Assembly: GCA_013398955.1 (NCBI GenBank)
Contig: VWPU01002170.1
Location: 22,185 to 86,184, forward strand
Length of the DNA: 64,000 nt
From: Callaeas wilsoni
Lineage: Eukaryota; Chordata; Aves; Passeriformes; Callaeidae
Reading direction: 5' to 3'
The notes beneath the pieces are model-generated. The model was not told where the DNA came from and did not search any database. It saw only the letters and a list, made by a program, of their open reading frames with translations. Both the position numbers and the translations under genes were made by a program. The stretch's first letter is position 1; the number at the start of each line of letters is the position of its first letter. This document shows, one piece after another, positions 24,701-39,700 of this stretch.

Positions 24701-27700
24701 CCATGTGAAGGCAGAAGCAAGTACATTTCTGTGTTACAGCGAATCACTAACATTTCACCGAATCATTGGGCAGCTCAGAAACTATTTGGCAGCTTTGTTT
24801 CACAGAATCATTAGAATGTTTGAGAGTTAATCTCCATTCCTGGTATTTTTAATTACCTCCACTAATGTCTTTCAGGATGATGAATTCATGCAAAGAAAAG
24901 AGAAGGCGCTCAAAACAGCTACCGATATCTTTGTAAGTATGTTAGATTTCCTTCTTTATGGTCAAGTGAGTGGTTTTAGTAATGAAATGGAGGTGGTTAA
25001 TTAATTCTGTTTTATGCAGCGAGTCCTGGGTTTTCTCATGAGAAGATCCCAATTAAGTTACATGTTGATCTTCATTCTTAGAACAAGTCTCGAATGCCAA
25101 TATATCAGATTGATAGGTGTGCATTGTATGAGCAGATAAACCATATCAACTGCCTGCACGGGGTGTGTGGAATCCCACACTATCAAACAAAAGTCACAGG
25201 GTGGCTTACAGACTATTAAACCCTCAGCAGACTTAAATGTGTGTTTGAAGCTATCAGCAGTTGTGCTATTTGTCTTGAAATTAGTTAATATGGTGATGAT
25301 CTTAATTATCTGCATTTCAGAACCTGACTTTTTTACTTCTTGTAATTAGCAGTGAAAGTACACAAACCCTACTTCAGAAATGTTTTCTTCAAGTAGCAGA
25401 TGTTGGTTGGGAAAGGTGGTCTCACCTGTGTTCTCCCTCTTCACATACAGATCTTCAAACTCTTGGATAAACTGTTTGTATAGGAGTTTTGAAAGCTGGT
25501 CCATGAATGCTACAGAGAGTGGCACATAAAATACCTAGGCTCTCTAACTCTCATACCTGAATTCCTCTGGCTGGCTGGCCACTGGTGTTTCTGTCCTTGC
25601 TTTCTAATTCCCCTTTTTGCTTGGGACCATCAGTTCACTACTCACAGTAGTTTGCTACTGGTTTTGCGGTTTTTTTTGGACCATCTTGATAAATTCCAGG
25701 CCAGAGAGATGAGAAATCTGAGTTTACTTTGAATGGTACTTTTCCAAGGCTCTTCAACAGCTGGTGAAATCTTGATCTCCTGAGAAAATCAGTGTTTTTT
25801 CAGACAGCTCTAGCCAGGCACCTTGAGCTCCTCACGCACAGATGGAGGTGCTCAGTGCTGGTGTAAGGAGCCATATGAGAGGTTGTGTAATGGGCCAGAC
25901 AAGTCATCTTACTCTTTTATCAGGTTTTGGAGGGAAGTAGTTGGTTTTTCTTGTGCAAATGACCTGAGTGCTGCTGAGCCTTATATATGTGGTTGAATTA
26001 CAGCGTGTGTTTATGGAATAACATTGCAATTAAAGTCTCCAGGTGATGACCAATGTAAGTCTTTTGTTAATCTGTTTGAATGATTGTCCTCACTTTGGAA
26101 ATTTCAATTACAGTCTCTAAAGTGTTGTTCCCCATGGTTTAATTGGGTTTTTAAATTATTAGCAGACTTACAATGAGTCTTTTACTCCAACTGGAAACAC
26201 TTACCCTTCCAGTGAGACGTTTTCTTTTGAGTCTTTTACTCCAACTAGAAACACTTACCTTTCTAGTGAGACGTTTTCTGTTTTACAAGTTAGCTCACCC
26301 TCTACGTAGGTGTCATTGCATCCTTTATGCACCTGTATAGCCCTTTAAACTGAGAGACAATGCAAACCTATGTGAGAAAGCAAATTCCAAATGTATGCTC
26401 TATCAAGTAGCACTTGAAACTCATTGGGCTTATGCTAATTTTCAATTTTCAGAATAATTGTCGTGATTTTTCATGTGTGCCCTTTACCTCCACTGTCTTT
26501 AAATAGCACTAAAGATTCTATATCCAAGTGGCTGATCTTGACCTTGTCACTGAAGAGGCAGAAAGAAAATAATCACAGTGCTTTTATGGGACCCCAGTAC
26601 CTAAAATTTTCAATGGAATTTAAAAAAATAAAAAAGATACTTGATTAACAGTGATGAAGGGTTCCCTTTGGTTACTGACAATCAGAAGTGTTTGCAGGAC
26701 TTAGTGTTTATGTTCTATTAATTTATATTCTGTCTTCTACTCTGTCTCACAGATCTCTGGTTTATAGGTGCATAAAGTTTCGACATTTGTTCATTATTTC
26801 TCAGGGTATCATTAGCCAAACACCTTTTATTTAAATATATGAGCTCTGTCAGGATCATGTCTTCTACAGCTGGCACCTGATCTTCTTAACAGAAGATTAG
26901 CTCATGAGATCTCTTAAGGCATTTAGGCATGAGTGCAGTCTCGAAGAACACACAGAATGAATTTTCAAGGCAGAATGTGCACAAGCTTTCCTATCTACCC
27001 ATAGGAACTGGAAGGAGGAGAAGGTGGCTGTTACATGAAGGTTCTTTTGGAGGTCACCTTTAAATCATTGTGCATTGGAACTGGAAGAGAAATCCACTCT
27101 CCTAAAAGAGGATCAGCAAGTGTGAAAGATTAGTCTGTTGTGTGACCTCATTATTAAAACTGATCTAAGGACCTACCCTTTTCTCTCAAGGGCACAGCAC
27201 ACTAAGATTCACGGTCATGATCTAAAGGTTGGAAAAGGGAATGTTAAATATCAGTGATGGTCATTGGAATAAGCACTCCTGCTACTGAAAGGTGACCAGC
27301 TGGTGGATTGAGGTTATCTTGCAGTGCTTTTGTTCAGCTACTCAATTACCTGATGCCAAGACTAATGTTTATGCTATGATGCCTACACTTCATATGGGAC
27401 AGGTGTAAAATACAATGTCATCATAAAAGCTATAATTATTTTTATGACTTATATTGCCTTTCTGTAGATGTGAAAGCACAATTAGTGGGAGATCCTTGGT
27501 CATAAAAAGCTTTTTCATGTGACAGTCAAAAATGTAGCAAGATTGAATAGCTGCAAGCAAAGATGACAAATTGAGATTAGAAGTGAAGTAAAAATTGTAA
27601 AGGGCAACAGACAAATTCAGGAGAAGATGGCCAAGGAATATTGTCAATTTTCACTTGTTTGAAATCTCCACTTTGGGATTACATCTTTGAAAAAGATGGA

Positions 27701-30700
27701 AAGCCACTTCAGCAGTGTAATGGTGCAGGAATTGTTGGTTGAAAATAATAGTTTGTGTGGTACAGAAAGCCAGATCAAGCAAGAAGTGTTCTTCACCTAG
27801 TTTTTAAATTGAAAGCAGCTCTATCAGTACAAAATAGTACTTCTGAATCCTTGTTTTATTTGGTGGGCTGTTGTCCAGCTCTTGGATTACACTGGGGTAG
27901 CAGGAGATTAAAGTCATTTTACTACCAAACTTCTTGAGACACTTTTGTTCCTTAAATTATAATAAAATCTGCTCTAATTCCATTGTAACCTGTGATCATT
28001 AAATAAATAATAATTGCATTTAATTGTCTAATCAGAGTTTAAAAATAGAATTAACCCACAAAGGAGGTCACATTTTTAGACACTGGTGTTAGCCAAACAA
28101 TTTTAATAGATATTGAGTGCATTACTTTTTACTCTTCTTTCAAATATGACAGAGGAGATGGTTGACACATTGTTTCATGTTAAATACTCATAAGTTTTTT
28201 GAAACTTAGACTATTTCTATAGCAGATTGCTTAGGAATTCAGTAAGATTTCATAATGTAATTCCAAAAAGAGAAAGGTAAGGATGTTTATTTGGGTAAGT
28301 ATATTGAGTTGGAAAGCAAACAGTGCGTACATCACTCTAGATAACAATTCCTTATTTATTTTAGCAAACCCTTTTACAAGCTCTGAACTCATTCACTGTC
28401 TTGCAGGAGGTTTACAAACCCCAGAGAAAATACAAACGTCAGACAGGAGCTGAGGAACTGCTGGATGAGGAATCAAAGGTTCATGCTACACTTCTGGAAT
28501 ATGGCAGGTGAAAGGCTTCATTTAGCTCTCTCTGGGTTTCATAGTGTGTATTACAAGCATTACATAAAAAATTTGGATTGTGATAGGGATTTTTCCTTCT
28601 ACTTCAGAATTTAACTATTTCAGATTTACTCCTATTTGGTTTCAGATTTTGCTTACTTACCCTGTAAATTCTTTGGGGACTGGACAGTCCTCATATGTGT
28701 GAACCATATTTTGTACAATGGGAGACCAGGTTTTATGCTTCTGCTAGGGTACGTTTTTTTAACATCCTTGTTCTTTATAAAAATGGCTTAAATTCATGAT
28801 CCTTCCAGGAAGTGTGTGTCAATCAGTATCGGTTTTTTGCAAGCAATCCACTGAAAATTTGGTGAAAAAGGAGCTGCAGTTGCTATTGCTTCTTTTTCTA
28901 GTTCTCATGTGGTTGCTACATCAGGAGGCTGAATCATGACTGAATGTTTTGTCTTCTTACTTTCCTGCAAACTTCCATTCTGAGACAAAATTACCAAGGC
29001 TTTCACTTTTCCATTATCTCTGAAAGTCCCTCTGGTTTACTGAGAGCTCTCCAAACACATAACAATGAAGTTGCAGAGCTTCTATTTCTAGTTTCTATTT
29101 CCAGTTTTCTTTTAACAGTTTACTGGTAAGGGCATCTTGTCTGCTGTCTGAGCTCTTAATACTTAACGAGGGCGGATGACATCTGAATTCCATTTTGTAT
29201 CTTCTGGGGCTTCTTTTCCCCCAAAGCCATAGATTTTTTGATTTTTTTTGTCTCACTGTTTTGAGCACTTTCCTTTTAACAGTAACATGGACTGTAGTGT
29301 GATAGCTCAGGATTAACTTTCAAATGGGAAGAGGGCATTGCTTTTTCCTTTCATGAGCTTTACATGACAGTATTTTATGGAAAGTCAAGATTTGCAAATC
29401 ATGATGGAAGGAGTAGATGGATCTGAAATCATTTTGTAAATATGCTTCAGTACCTGCTTACTTAGTTTACTTGAAACATTTCAAAACTAATTTGATCCTG
29501 GCTCTTGGTACATATCTTATGTTAAAAATTGATAGAAACCTAGTGTATTTGTGAAAGTCATAAACAACAGTATTTTTCCTTTATGTTACTATTGTTCTTT
29601 TAGGAGATACGGATTTAGCAGACAAGCAGGAAAAACAGAACAGGTAAAAAATAAACTAATTTAAAATACTCAAGTTGTGGGAAGAATGGCATTGTTGAAG
29701 TGTTGGTTACTGTTAAATCGTAAAAGAATACAGCAGAATAAACAGCTATAACTTCTTTTATTAACAGATCTTAAAAATGGCTAATTAGAACTAAAAATCT
29801 GCATGCCATGAAAGGTGGACTTGATTACCCTTTTTTAAAGGATTTCCTTCATCTCTGCTCACAGATCACATTTTGTAAACTTTTTTTTTGCTTGAAAGAA
29901 AGAGGGTTTGGGCATTGTGTTTGTTTTGGTTTCATTTTCACTGTTAGATAATGACATATCTTGTCTGTTTAGTGAGTATCTTTTAACTGAGTGTTCCATA
30001 ATGTGATCATGAAAGGGTTTCTTTTTAAAGAGCCATTCAGTTTGGTAAGAAATATTGTAGACATTTATTACAAAACAGTTTGTTTAATGCAACAGAGAAA
30101 CCTGATACCATGCCATAAATAAATCATTGTCCTTCTCGAAAAGCAGCATCCTTGCTGTGCTTTTGATGATTATGGAATCTTAAAATGTCCATAAAATGCA
30201 GGGTACCTGCAGTTTTATTATTTCAGTGCAGATATTAATTTGGCTACAAGTTTTTATTACAGAGAGAGATAATGAAGTTTTTATTACAGAGAGAGATAAT
30301 GAAGATAACGCATCACGGACCCAACAATACATTGAGCAGATTAAAGTTGCCCTTCTTACCTTAATACTCCACATACAAATGTCACATTTAATTTTTTATA
30401 AATGGAGATATCTCCCAATCTAGGCATGCCTGTTTTCCCCTCAGAGTAACCACTAGTCATTTTTATAGAGTTCATTTTGTTTCTTCAAAAATTCTGTTGC
30501 CTTTGGGGTATTGTATATTAGATGTTCATCATGATTGTTGTGGAAGCTGAGTCTCCAGTAAGGCAGATGTGGACAGTGAAATATGTTAGTGGTGCAGTAG
30601 AGTGACCTAGAAATTAAGTCTGGCTGTCCCCAGTTCTCTTTACTTCAGTGGTACAAATTCTTCTGGCTGAACCTGGCAGGTTTGCACTTTTTATGTTTGT

Positions 30701-33700
30701 TACACCAATATTAAGTTGCAAAAACAATTTATGTAAAAAAAATACTCAGTCTTGTCCTGTGTAGTAGGTGTCATATTCTGGGTTGTCTGCTGAGATTGGT
30801 AGCTCTCAGAAGGCTGTGGAATAAGGAATCTTTGGACCAGATGAGTCCATAGGAAGCCAGAGACACAGCTGGAACAGTTGGAATACTTGTGAGAAATCAG
30901 GGAGGCTTACATTTCACTTGGCATGATTTGGAGTGTGAGGATGTTCCAGTAGCTGAAATGTATTCATATAAACAGAACAGCTACATTCCAGTTTTCTCCT
31001 TGATGTCTTTCTTGACACTTTAGAATATTGGAACTAGGTATAATGATGTCCTAATTTTTCTTTAAAAGGCTGAAGATAAAAAAGCAGTGCTACCTGCAGG
31101 GCTTGCAGCAGCAGGGAAAGCTGAGCCTTGTGATGAAGATGACCTTCAGGCTGCTGAAGAGGTGAGCCCCAGACACAGCAGGCACGGGAGTTACTAACTT
31201 CAGGGCAGAGCAGCAATTTTCACTGCCCAGTTGTTCTCCAGAAGAAGGAAAATTTCCGTGGTTAGTTGAAGTGGCAGTTGCTTCCCACAGGAGAACATGG
31301 AGCCTGAAATTGATGGACAAAATTAATGTTTGTTGATGTTTTATAGCCAAAAATTCAATTTTTGGTTTGTAATCTGAGCATTTTTTAAAAGGTTGAGTTT
31401 TGGTTGACAGTGGAAATAATCTGAGTGAATGTTTACCGTTATAAGAAATTTTCCTTAAATTTGGTAACTTTAGCCACCACTTCTTTAACTTTCACAGCCT
31501 TATTGCTCCATTACATATTTTAAAATACACATTTTAAAATACACATTTTACTTGATATTAATTTATAATTTTTACAATTATCATTTTAGATTGTACTAAT
31601 TATATCTATGTGTCCCTGGCAGAAAAAACCTAAATAATAGAAGTTAAATTGTTATGTATAATTCTTCATATTTTGCTCTAGCTTCGCATTAAAACTCTTA
31701 TGACTGGAATGGCTGCAATGGCAACAGAAGAGGTCAGTAGCATTTAAAACTGATACAACTTTGTTTAAATTATGGTTGATTGTGGTAATTATTCCTAAAC
31801 TCAGACTGCTGATTCAGCTAATTAGTCTAGTCTCAGAGTTGATTGACATGCTTTCTACTGAAATCCATTGTAGAATTTGGTTCTGTTTGAAAACTGGTTT
31901 TATACATGCATGCAGTTTAAAGGTGAATTCTTGCACATGCCTGCATGCTTAGAGTTTTATAACTACAAATGAAAAATTCAGTATAAAGAATAGAATTAAA
32001 TTAAGTTTCTTAAATCTGAATAAAAATTTGCTAAAAGGATTTAAGTGAGAAATTTGTATCAGCAAAATTAGGTTTGGGAGGTGGAACATTTCCTGGATTT
32101 TTCTTATGATGAGAGATTTTTACCCATTGTGCAAATTTGTGTTTAAAATTAGAACTTATTGGAAATTGTCCTGTAACAGTACAGGCAATTCCAAAACTCC
32201 AAGCATTTTCTTGATACAATTGCAGGGCAAACTGACAGCAAGCACAGTTGGCCAAATTGTTGGACTGCAGTCAGATGAGATCAAGCAAATCGTGTCTGAA
32301 TATGCTGAGAAGGTAAGTGTGTTACTTGATTGGGTTTGAGCACGTGCTGTCTGATAGCTTGTTGATTTAGGCTTTAAGCTGCCAACTTCATTGCCCTGAT
32401 TCTCTTGAACCACACTTTTTAATACATGCTGTGGGCAGCAGCACAGCCAGAGTTCAGGAAAGTATTTTAAAGAGCCTTAAACATACACAGGCTTTTGCTG
32501 TCATAGTACATAGCCCTGAATTGCATTCGTGACTAATTGGGGTTTAAGCACCTGCCTAAATGCTTGCATGAATGAAGAAGGGCCTGAGTTGTATCTATTC
32601 AAACTAGAGGCCTAAATCCTTGATATGCTTTAAAATGTTTAGTGTTAAGCACAGAAATACACTTCTGTGGGCCTGCTCAGAGAAGAGTCTAGGCCTCTGC
32701 CACTCAGATTTCCAGGTGCTTGCACTGGACTCCAGTTCTGAGTCATGCCCTGGACCTCGAGTTCTGAATCTCATCTCATCAAACCCAAACCTTTGTTGCT
32801 TTGGGAAGTCAAAGCAATTAAATGTGTGTGTTTGCTGCAGTTACTGTGTTCAGCTGTGATTTTTTTTTTGCAGTAGTGTGAAAAGAAAATCTGGCTCTTC
32901 AAGCAATTAATGCATACAATACATCACTGCCAAATATGAGTTATAGGTCGCTCTTACTTGTCCAATAGTCTTCTCATATTTCTTCCTTTTTCTTGACACA
33001 TTTGAGGTATGGAGCTTTCCTATTTTGGAGATAAACCCTATAGCTCAACAGCAAATTCTTGGCCTTTCTTTATTATAAAAGATTGGAAGAACAGAAGCCC
33101 AAGGGTCATATTTCAATGTTACATTTCTTCTGTTCTGAGAGAAGGCAGCAGGACCTTGACTATTATAGTAGAACAATGATTAATACTCTGAAAAGTAAGA
33201 ACTGATTCAAGTCAAACCAAAAATAGATCACTTTTCAAATCTATGGGATGTGATAAAAAAAAAAAAATTTCTGTGCATGTACGCATGCATCAGGAATAGA
33301 ATTAAGGATGTTATCAAAGAGTTTATTGAAGCATCAGCAATGTTTGGATATAATTCTAATAGTCTTAGCCTCTGGTAACTATACATAGCCTGAGAAACAC
33401 AGCAATGTTTATTTGTCTACCAGAGACTTAATAGAATCCACAAGCCCAGTGAAGATACCTGACAACCCAAATTCTAGGTCTGATGTTGCCATGTGCCAGG
33501 ACCTTTCTTACAAGAAGCATTTTTGCAGAAGATCAATGCTTACAGTTTTCTGCGTTTGCCCCTCCATTCTTCTGCCATGTTAACTTGCTGAGTGAACTGG
33601 AGGAAGGATTTTAGTGTCATTCCTCACCTTCTAAAAATACTGGCAGAAAATTATTAATGAGTAGCAAATTGATCATCTTTAAACAGTCGGAGGCATTAGT

Positions 33701-36700
33701 GCTCAAATAGAGCTTTTTAAACTAAATGTTCATGAGGCAACTGCTGTTTCAGTGTAGTAAGAGACCAGGTAACAAAAAGTTCAAAAGCAAAGTGGTTTCT
33801 GTAATTTGTGCTTTCTTTCTTCTGTGCTGAAAGATGGATTTTTCTCCACAAATTGGAATCCAGATCCTCAATAACTTTAAAGCTACAGTGTTGCTGCAGA
33901 GTGGATCCTTAGCTCGCAGTGACTACATCGTGGTCACTCCTGTCTTTTTCATTTGCAGACCAGAATTTCTCTGCAGAAACCTCTGTATAATAGTGATGGT
34001 TCTTTCCCATTTTCAAAAAGCAAGCTGTACAGTTCACTTCTTGAAAGATGATCCACTTTTTTTTAATGCCAAAGCTGTACTGTATGGATTTTTACTATTT
34101 TTGCAAACATCAATCTCCGACTGGTTTAGCTCATGTTTCTTTCTCTTGCATTTCCATTTTTCTCCGTTTGTATCTTCTGCATGTAAGAGGCTAAATGTGT
34201 GGTGAGAAGGATGAGGTTTTGGAATGCATAAAATGATGAAGGAATGTGATTTGACTAAATAATGAGAGGAATAATTAAGACTGAGTGTGTATTTGTTGAG
34301 TAGTTCAGGGTCACACGTGTTCTTAGAGGCACTTCTTTTCCCAACAGAAGGAAAGAAAGCCTGTGAATTGTTGGGTTAAGCCATCAGAATTGATCTTTTT
34401 TTGCTGTGGATGTAGAAACATAACAAATCATTAAGCTGCTCTTCAGCATGAATAACACAGAAAATGGAGAAGAGGAAGACAGGTTTTGCCTCTTATTTTC
34501 ATTTAAAATTAAGCTGCTTACCCATCTGCCTAGAGTGGAACCAGGAGCAAATATGAGTGAAGAGTATATCACACTTCTTGTAGCATTTTAGCTGATTATG
34601 CGTTGTAGCAGTTGTCAACGTTTGGTAATTATTCAAAAAGCACTTAGTATTGAAGTCTTTGACAGGCTATAAATTAGCACTTGAGGTACTTGAAAATTAA
34701 CTGGTTTTCTAATGAAATATTGGAAAATAGATTAAGTGAAAAAAAAGAAGTCTGAGTGCATGAAGCAAATTACCAAAACAGATGGATTTAAGTATTAAAG
34801 TGAAGACTTTCAAAAGGTGCAAATAATCCCTTAGACATCAAGATATCGCTGGTTTTTAATGATTCTTTTGTCTACTGCAAATACACAATTTCTATTATAA
34901 ATGTTATTTCTGATAAAGAATGTTTCTGTCAGCTTTGCTTTCACAATTCAGAGAGAAGAGGAGACTGGATCCAGATTGCTGTCTTCATTATGTGTTCATG
35001 AGACACTCTTGGCAATGTCTATTCAGGCTGGATTGAGTAATTCTCAGTGCAATAGCACACGTGCACGCACAGAAAACCCCCCAGGGTGGTAAATGTACCT
35101 ACCACACTGAGTATGTCATTGTCATTCAGCATGAAGATGCATCCAAGCCTCTATTTCAGAATCCAAATACACTATTGTTCAAGGTTTCTGAAAATTCTGG
35201 AGCTACTTATTGGGGTGTGGAACATCTCTGATTCAGCAAGTTCAGTGAATACCATGGTTTAACATGTTTTTTTGTGTGCTTGTATTTTTTCCATTTAAGA
35301 ACTCTACCAGGTTTAACTGTAATGCTGATGCAAAAAAAAAATTGACTGTCTTCTAGTACACTGTAGTATTTTCCACCTCTCCCAGGACACCTGACTTTTT
35401 TAGCTTACTTTACTTGTAAATTTTGGAATATAATTCAGTTGTTCAGCTGCTTCCTTATTTCGATGTGAAATAAATCAGTAATTCATTCTGTTGGATAGTG
35501 GGACACAGTTCCTGATAAGGAATATTGTAGGTGTGTCCCACTTTGGTATTTCCTGAGTTTGTGAAGAAGCAGAAAGCAATGTTGTGAGATCCAAAAGGCT
35601 GCTGTTACTGTTTTTTCAGCAATCTGAGCTTTCTGCTGAGGAACGACCAGAAAGGCTTGGAGCTGCCCAGCAACACAGAAGGAAGGTGGCGTCTCTGAAC
35701 AAGCAGATTTTGCAAAAAACCAAACTCCTCGAAGAGGTAAGTATTGGGTGTGTAATAAAGAAGAAAACATTGATAAAAGTGGTTGATTACAAAGTTTTTG
35801 CCATCCAGAAAAGATTTGCAAGCTATCTTCTGCACCAGCAATGCTGAGCATTGATTTCTCTGAATGTCTTGCTTGCATTGCCCTTGGCTTGTGAGAACAA
35901 GTTGTGTTCTTGGGGGAAGTTAGCTCAGCCTTAATTTTGGGGAGGACCATGCTATTTGCCATTTTAACAGATGAGGGCCCTTTAATTCTGTGCTGCTTGT
36001 TTTCAGTACATAATGATCTCAGTGCTGTTTTTATATGGGGAAAAAATGTACTGACAGCTGTAAGCCAAATATAATCCTTTTATCACTTTAGTAAAGTAAA
36101 AATTTCCTGGCTGAATTTTTTTTCCACTTGCCAAAAGCAGCTTTTGAAATCAGTGACAGTCAAGACTGCGCCTTTTAAAAAATGTTTGTGGAGTTCTGGC
36201 TTCAATACTGCGGTAGATTTTGGCAAAGTTTCTCAAAACTAACAGTTCAGGTCAGGTTTCATGAGTTGTGGACTGCAGACTTAAATTTTTTTCAGTTAGT
36301 TAGAACAGAGTTTATCGGTGAATTATTGGTGAAAAATTATGAAAAACAGTGCAGAAGCTTCCTTTTTATAAATTCGGCTGTGGAAAGGGAAGAGTGGAGC
36401 ATTAAGTCACAGCTCTGCGTTGTGAATAGCAAACTAAAGCAGCATGAAAGGAAGTGGAGCTGAGCTAAACATACATTTTTTGTTTGCTCACTTTTGCTCC
36501 ACTTTTGTAAACCGCATCCGATTTTTGTTGTTACTATTTGCAATGTTGTCTTAAATCATAAGGAGTTTAAAGAAGGATGTTCTTCTAAAATTAGCCTCTA
36601 TAAATTAATTGACAAGTGAAATACCTAATATTTAATTATAATACTTAATTTGCTAACTGCCTTCTTATTAGACTTTCCGTAGTTACACAGAAGAATACCA

Positions 36701-39700
36701 TAAAGCGTTTGGTTATTTGGTGTGGAAATGTCTGTGGTTTGGTGCCATGGTGCCTCTGTGCAAGTCATGAATTGCCCTGACTTATTTGGAGAAGTACAAA
36801 ATGGGACTCATTCTTAGCCTGGTGTGAAACTAGGCCAGTACAACCAGGCTAAAAATGTTTTGAGCAATTTAGCAGAGATTCTGTTCAATAAGTCACCATT
36901 CTGTTGGCCTCTTTTGTAAAACCTGTTGTTTATTCTGGGACTTTATACATCTAAAAGGTCAGGTGGTAAATGTTTACTGTTAGTAATTAAATATTCAGTC
37001 AGAATTCTTGCAATCAGATGCAAGAGTAGCTGACAAGAAAAGACAGTGTTTGTTATGCTTGGCCTGCTGTTTGACAGACAACCATTATGAACAGCTCAGA
37101 TATTCTCTGTTCTCCATTACAGGTGTAATTAGTGTGGATATAGAATCCAACTCTTTTTTTTCTCTTTCGTAACAGTTGCAAGCTAAATGTGCTGATCTGC
37201 AGGCAAAATGTACCGAAGCAAAAAAGACATTAACAGAGGTAATCTTTGTTTTTTTCTGTGTGCTGATTGTAGCTGAAACTTCTTTGAGAAATTCTGTGCG
37301 TGAAGGGATGTATTAAACAGTGAAGGTGTTTGCCAGCTTAACTCACTGATCTCATGGTGTGGGAAAGTTAATTTATTAATAATCAATTTATTATTAATTG
37401 TAACCCTTAGGTTAAGAGTTACAGTGAAAAGCTGGACAAGGAATTGGCAGCCTTAGAAACAATAGAATCCCAAGCAGATTCTACGTAAGTTTCTTCCTTT
37501 GTTACCTTTGAAATTCTGAAAAATAATAATTTAAAAATGAATCATTCAATGTTTCTTGCTTTGTCAATCTAAACAAATAACTAAAATTTAAAAATTAAAT
37601 AATTCTCTAGCTTGCTTTCCACAGACACGGAAATATTACAATAGGATTCAGTCGGAATGAAAAATGTCAGTCTGTAGTTCAAAATAATTGTAGGTGTTTA
37701 AAGCAGAAGAACCCTAGACACATTTGACAAGTAGATGAGGCCTTCTTGATTTATTTTGTTCATATTTGAAGCCTTCATCTCACATAAATAGGAGTCTCTC
37801 AAGACTTCCACAGTTGAAGGTGAGGTTAAAACATAGCAAAGCCATCAGAATATTCAGTGTAATACTCCATCTTTATTTTGACCTTGGTATATCAGTGCTG
37901 ATATTCGTGGTTTTAATTTACTCAGGTTTTACTGTAAATTTATTTAGAACTAAGCTTGTTTTAATATATGTTAACTCTCCATCTGTTTAAATTAGAAACT
38001 AAAAATCTAACATGGTTTACTGGATCTTCAAATTTAGCATATTACAGAGTCTGCGAGCACTGGTGGCCATGAATGAAAACCTAAAAAGCCAGGAGCAAGA
38101 GTTCAAAGCACATTGTAGGGTAAGTTCCAGTGTCTCCTACAAGGATTCCTTTAAAACTTGGTAAATAAGCACTTTACTGATTTGCTGTTGTGCTGCGTGT
38201 CCCTGTCTGTCATCTGTCCCACACCCCCAGCCTCCAGGTACCAGTAACTCCAGGTTTTATTGAATATTAGCACCCCTGGAGCAGGGAGGAGTGAGGAGGG
38301 CACCTGAGTTGGTGAGGCCTTCCTTAATACAGGGCACTTCCTTGGCACCACACCTGCCTAATGCTGGTCAGAGCTGTGGCTCCTCTCCCTCCCACTCCCA
38401 TTCTGCTAAAATGTAAGTTTGGGGTTGGGCTGTACTAGACACCCACCTGTGCCATTCACAGCCTGACAGGGACCATCTCTCCCTGGGCAATGCAGCCAAC
38501 GGTGACCTGAGGGGTGCCAAAGAGGAGGGGTCAGCACGGCCCCCACTTTTGGAGCAAGCCACCAAAAGAGACAAGAATGAGATGGAGCTATTGGAGTTTT
38601 CAGAGCAAGTTTGAGTTTTACTGCTTAATTGCTGTGTTTGATGTCCTGCTGCTGCTGTGTTTATGGACTGCCCAGAGATTTGATCAGAGAGAAGTGTTTT
38701 CATTTCCTGCTATTCAAACAGCAGTGGATGGAATTTAATAGAATGAAATGAAGTAAATAGTGTTCTAAGGCCTAGACTGAGTACAGGAACCTTGCTTTCC
38801 CATACATACTCCTTTGGAAAGCTCTAAAGGATTGTACTGGAAGCTTCCTTGCATGGAACTTCAGGTTCATTCATTTCTCCAAATGCCACACATTGCAGTC
38901 CCATGTCACACTATTGTACTGTTGCTTTGCTTCTTCAGTTTCGTTTTCCATGTCACTCATTAGTTGTCTTAGCTGGATCTGGTACATTTGCAAGTAAGAA
39001 ATAAGTCTGTTCCTGTGTCTGACAAAAGCAGACAGTTTAATGTAATGAATATTAATGAATGCCTTAACCTTAAGCAGGAAATGCTGTTTAATCTTCCAAA
39101 TTTAAATATTATGTGGGTGGTGAGTGCTGAAATTTTGGTAGAAATGTGTGTTGTCAAGATTCCTGCTCTTCCTCGTTAAAAGAATAGGTCTGAGTTAAAA
39201 GCAACATCAACTTTTGTTTGTCTTAAAGGAAGAAATGGAGAGACTACAACAAAATATTGAGAATCTGAAAGCTGAAGCAGTGGAAAATGGAGAGGAACAG
39301 GTAATATCAAAACTCTAAGTTCTTATTTTCAATTTCTGTTTTGAAACATTGGTTTAAGTCCTTCTGACTTTTGGGACATTCTTGTAAGCATTAAAGTATC
39401 TGCTGGAATATCTGAAAAGCTCTGTAAAGCCACACTTCAGGCTAATAATCCTAGAAATACAGGAGTCTGAAAACAGCACCAGCATTCTCTGTTATTTTTG
39501 CAGAATCCACGGGGCTCTGCTCATAGATGCTTTTGTGCCTTTTACTTCTTTCTTTGTGGTACCAGAGAAGAATCTCTGGGTGTTGTGCTGAGAGCTGTGC
39601 ATATCTCTGACAGAAACTGGTCTTCCTCAGAAAGAATGTCTGCTTAGGTTGTTTTTTGTCTTAGAAGTGGGGTTATCTGAAGGATGAAAGCACGAGCTTT

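Noticed and set aside
33834..34205. 123-codon plus-strand frame in intron 11
   Set aside because: No splice sites or domain; composition is that of T-rich intron DNA.
35483..35962. 159-codon minus-strand frame over CCDC93 exon 12
   Set aside because: It is the antisense of a clear CCDC93 exon and its flanks, with no recognisable protein.
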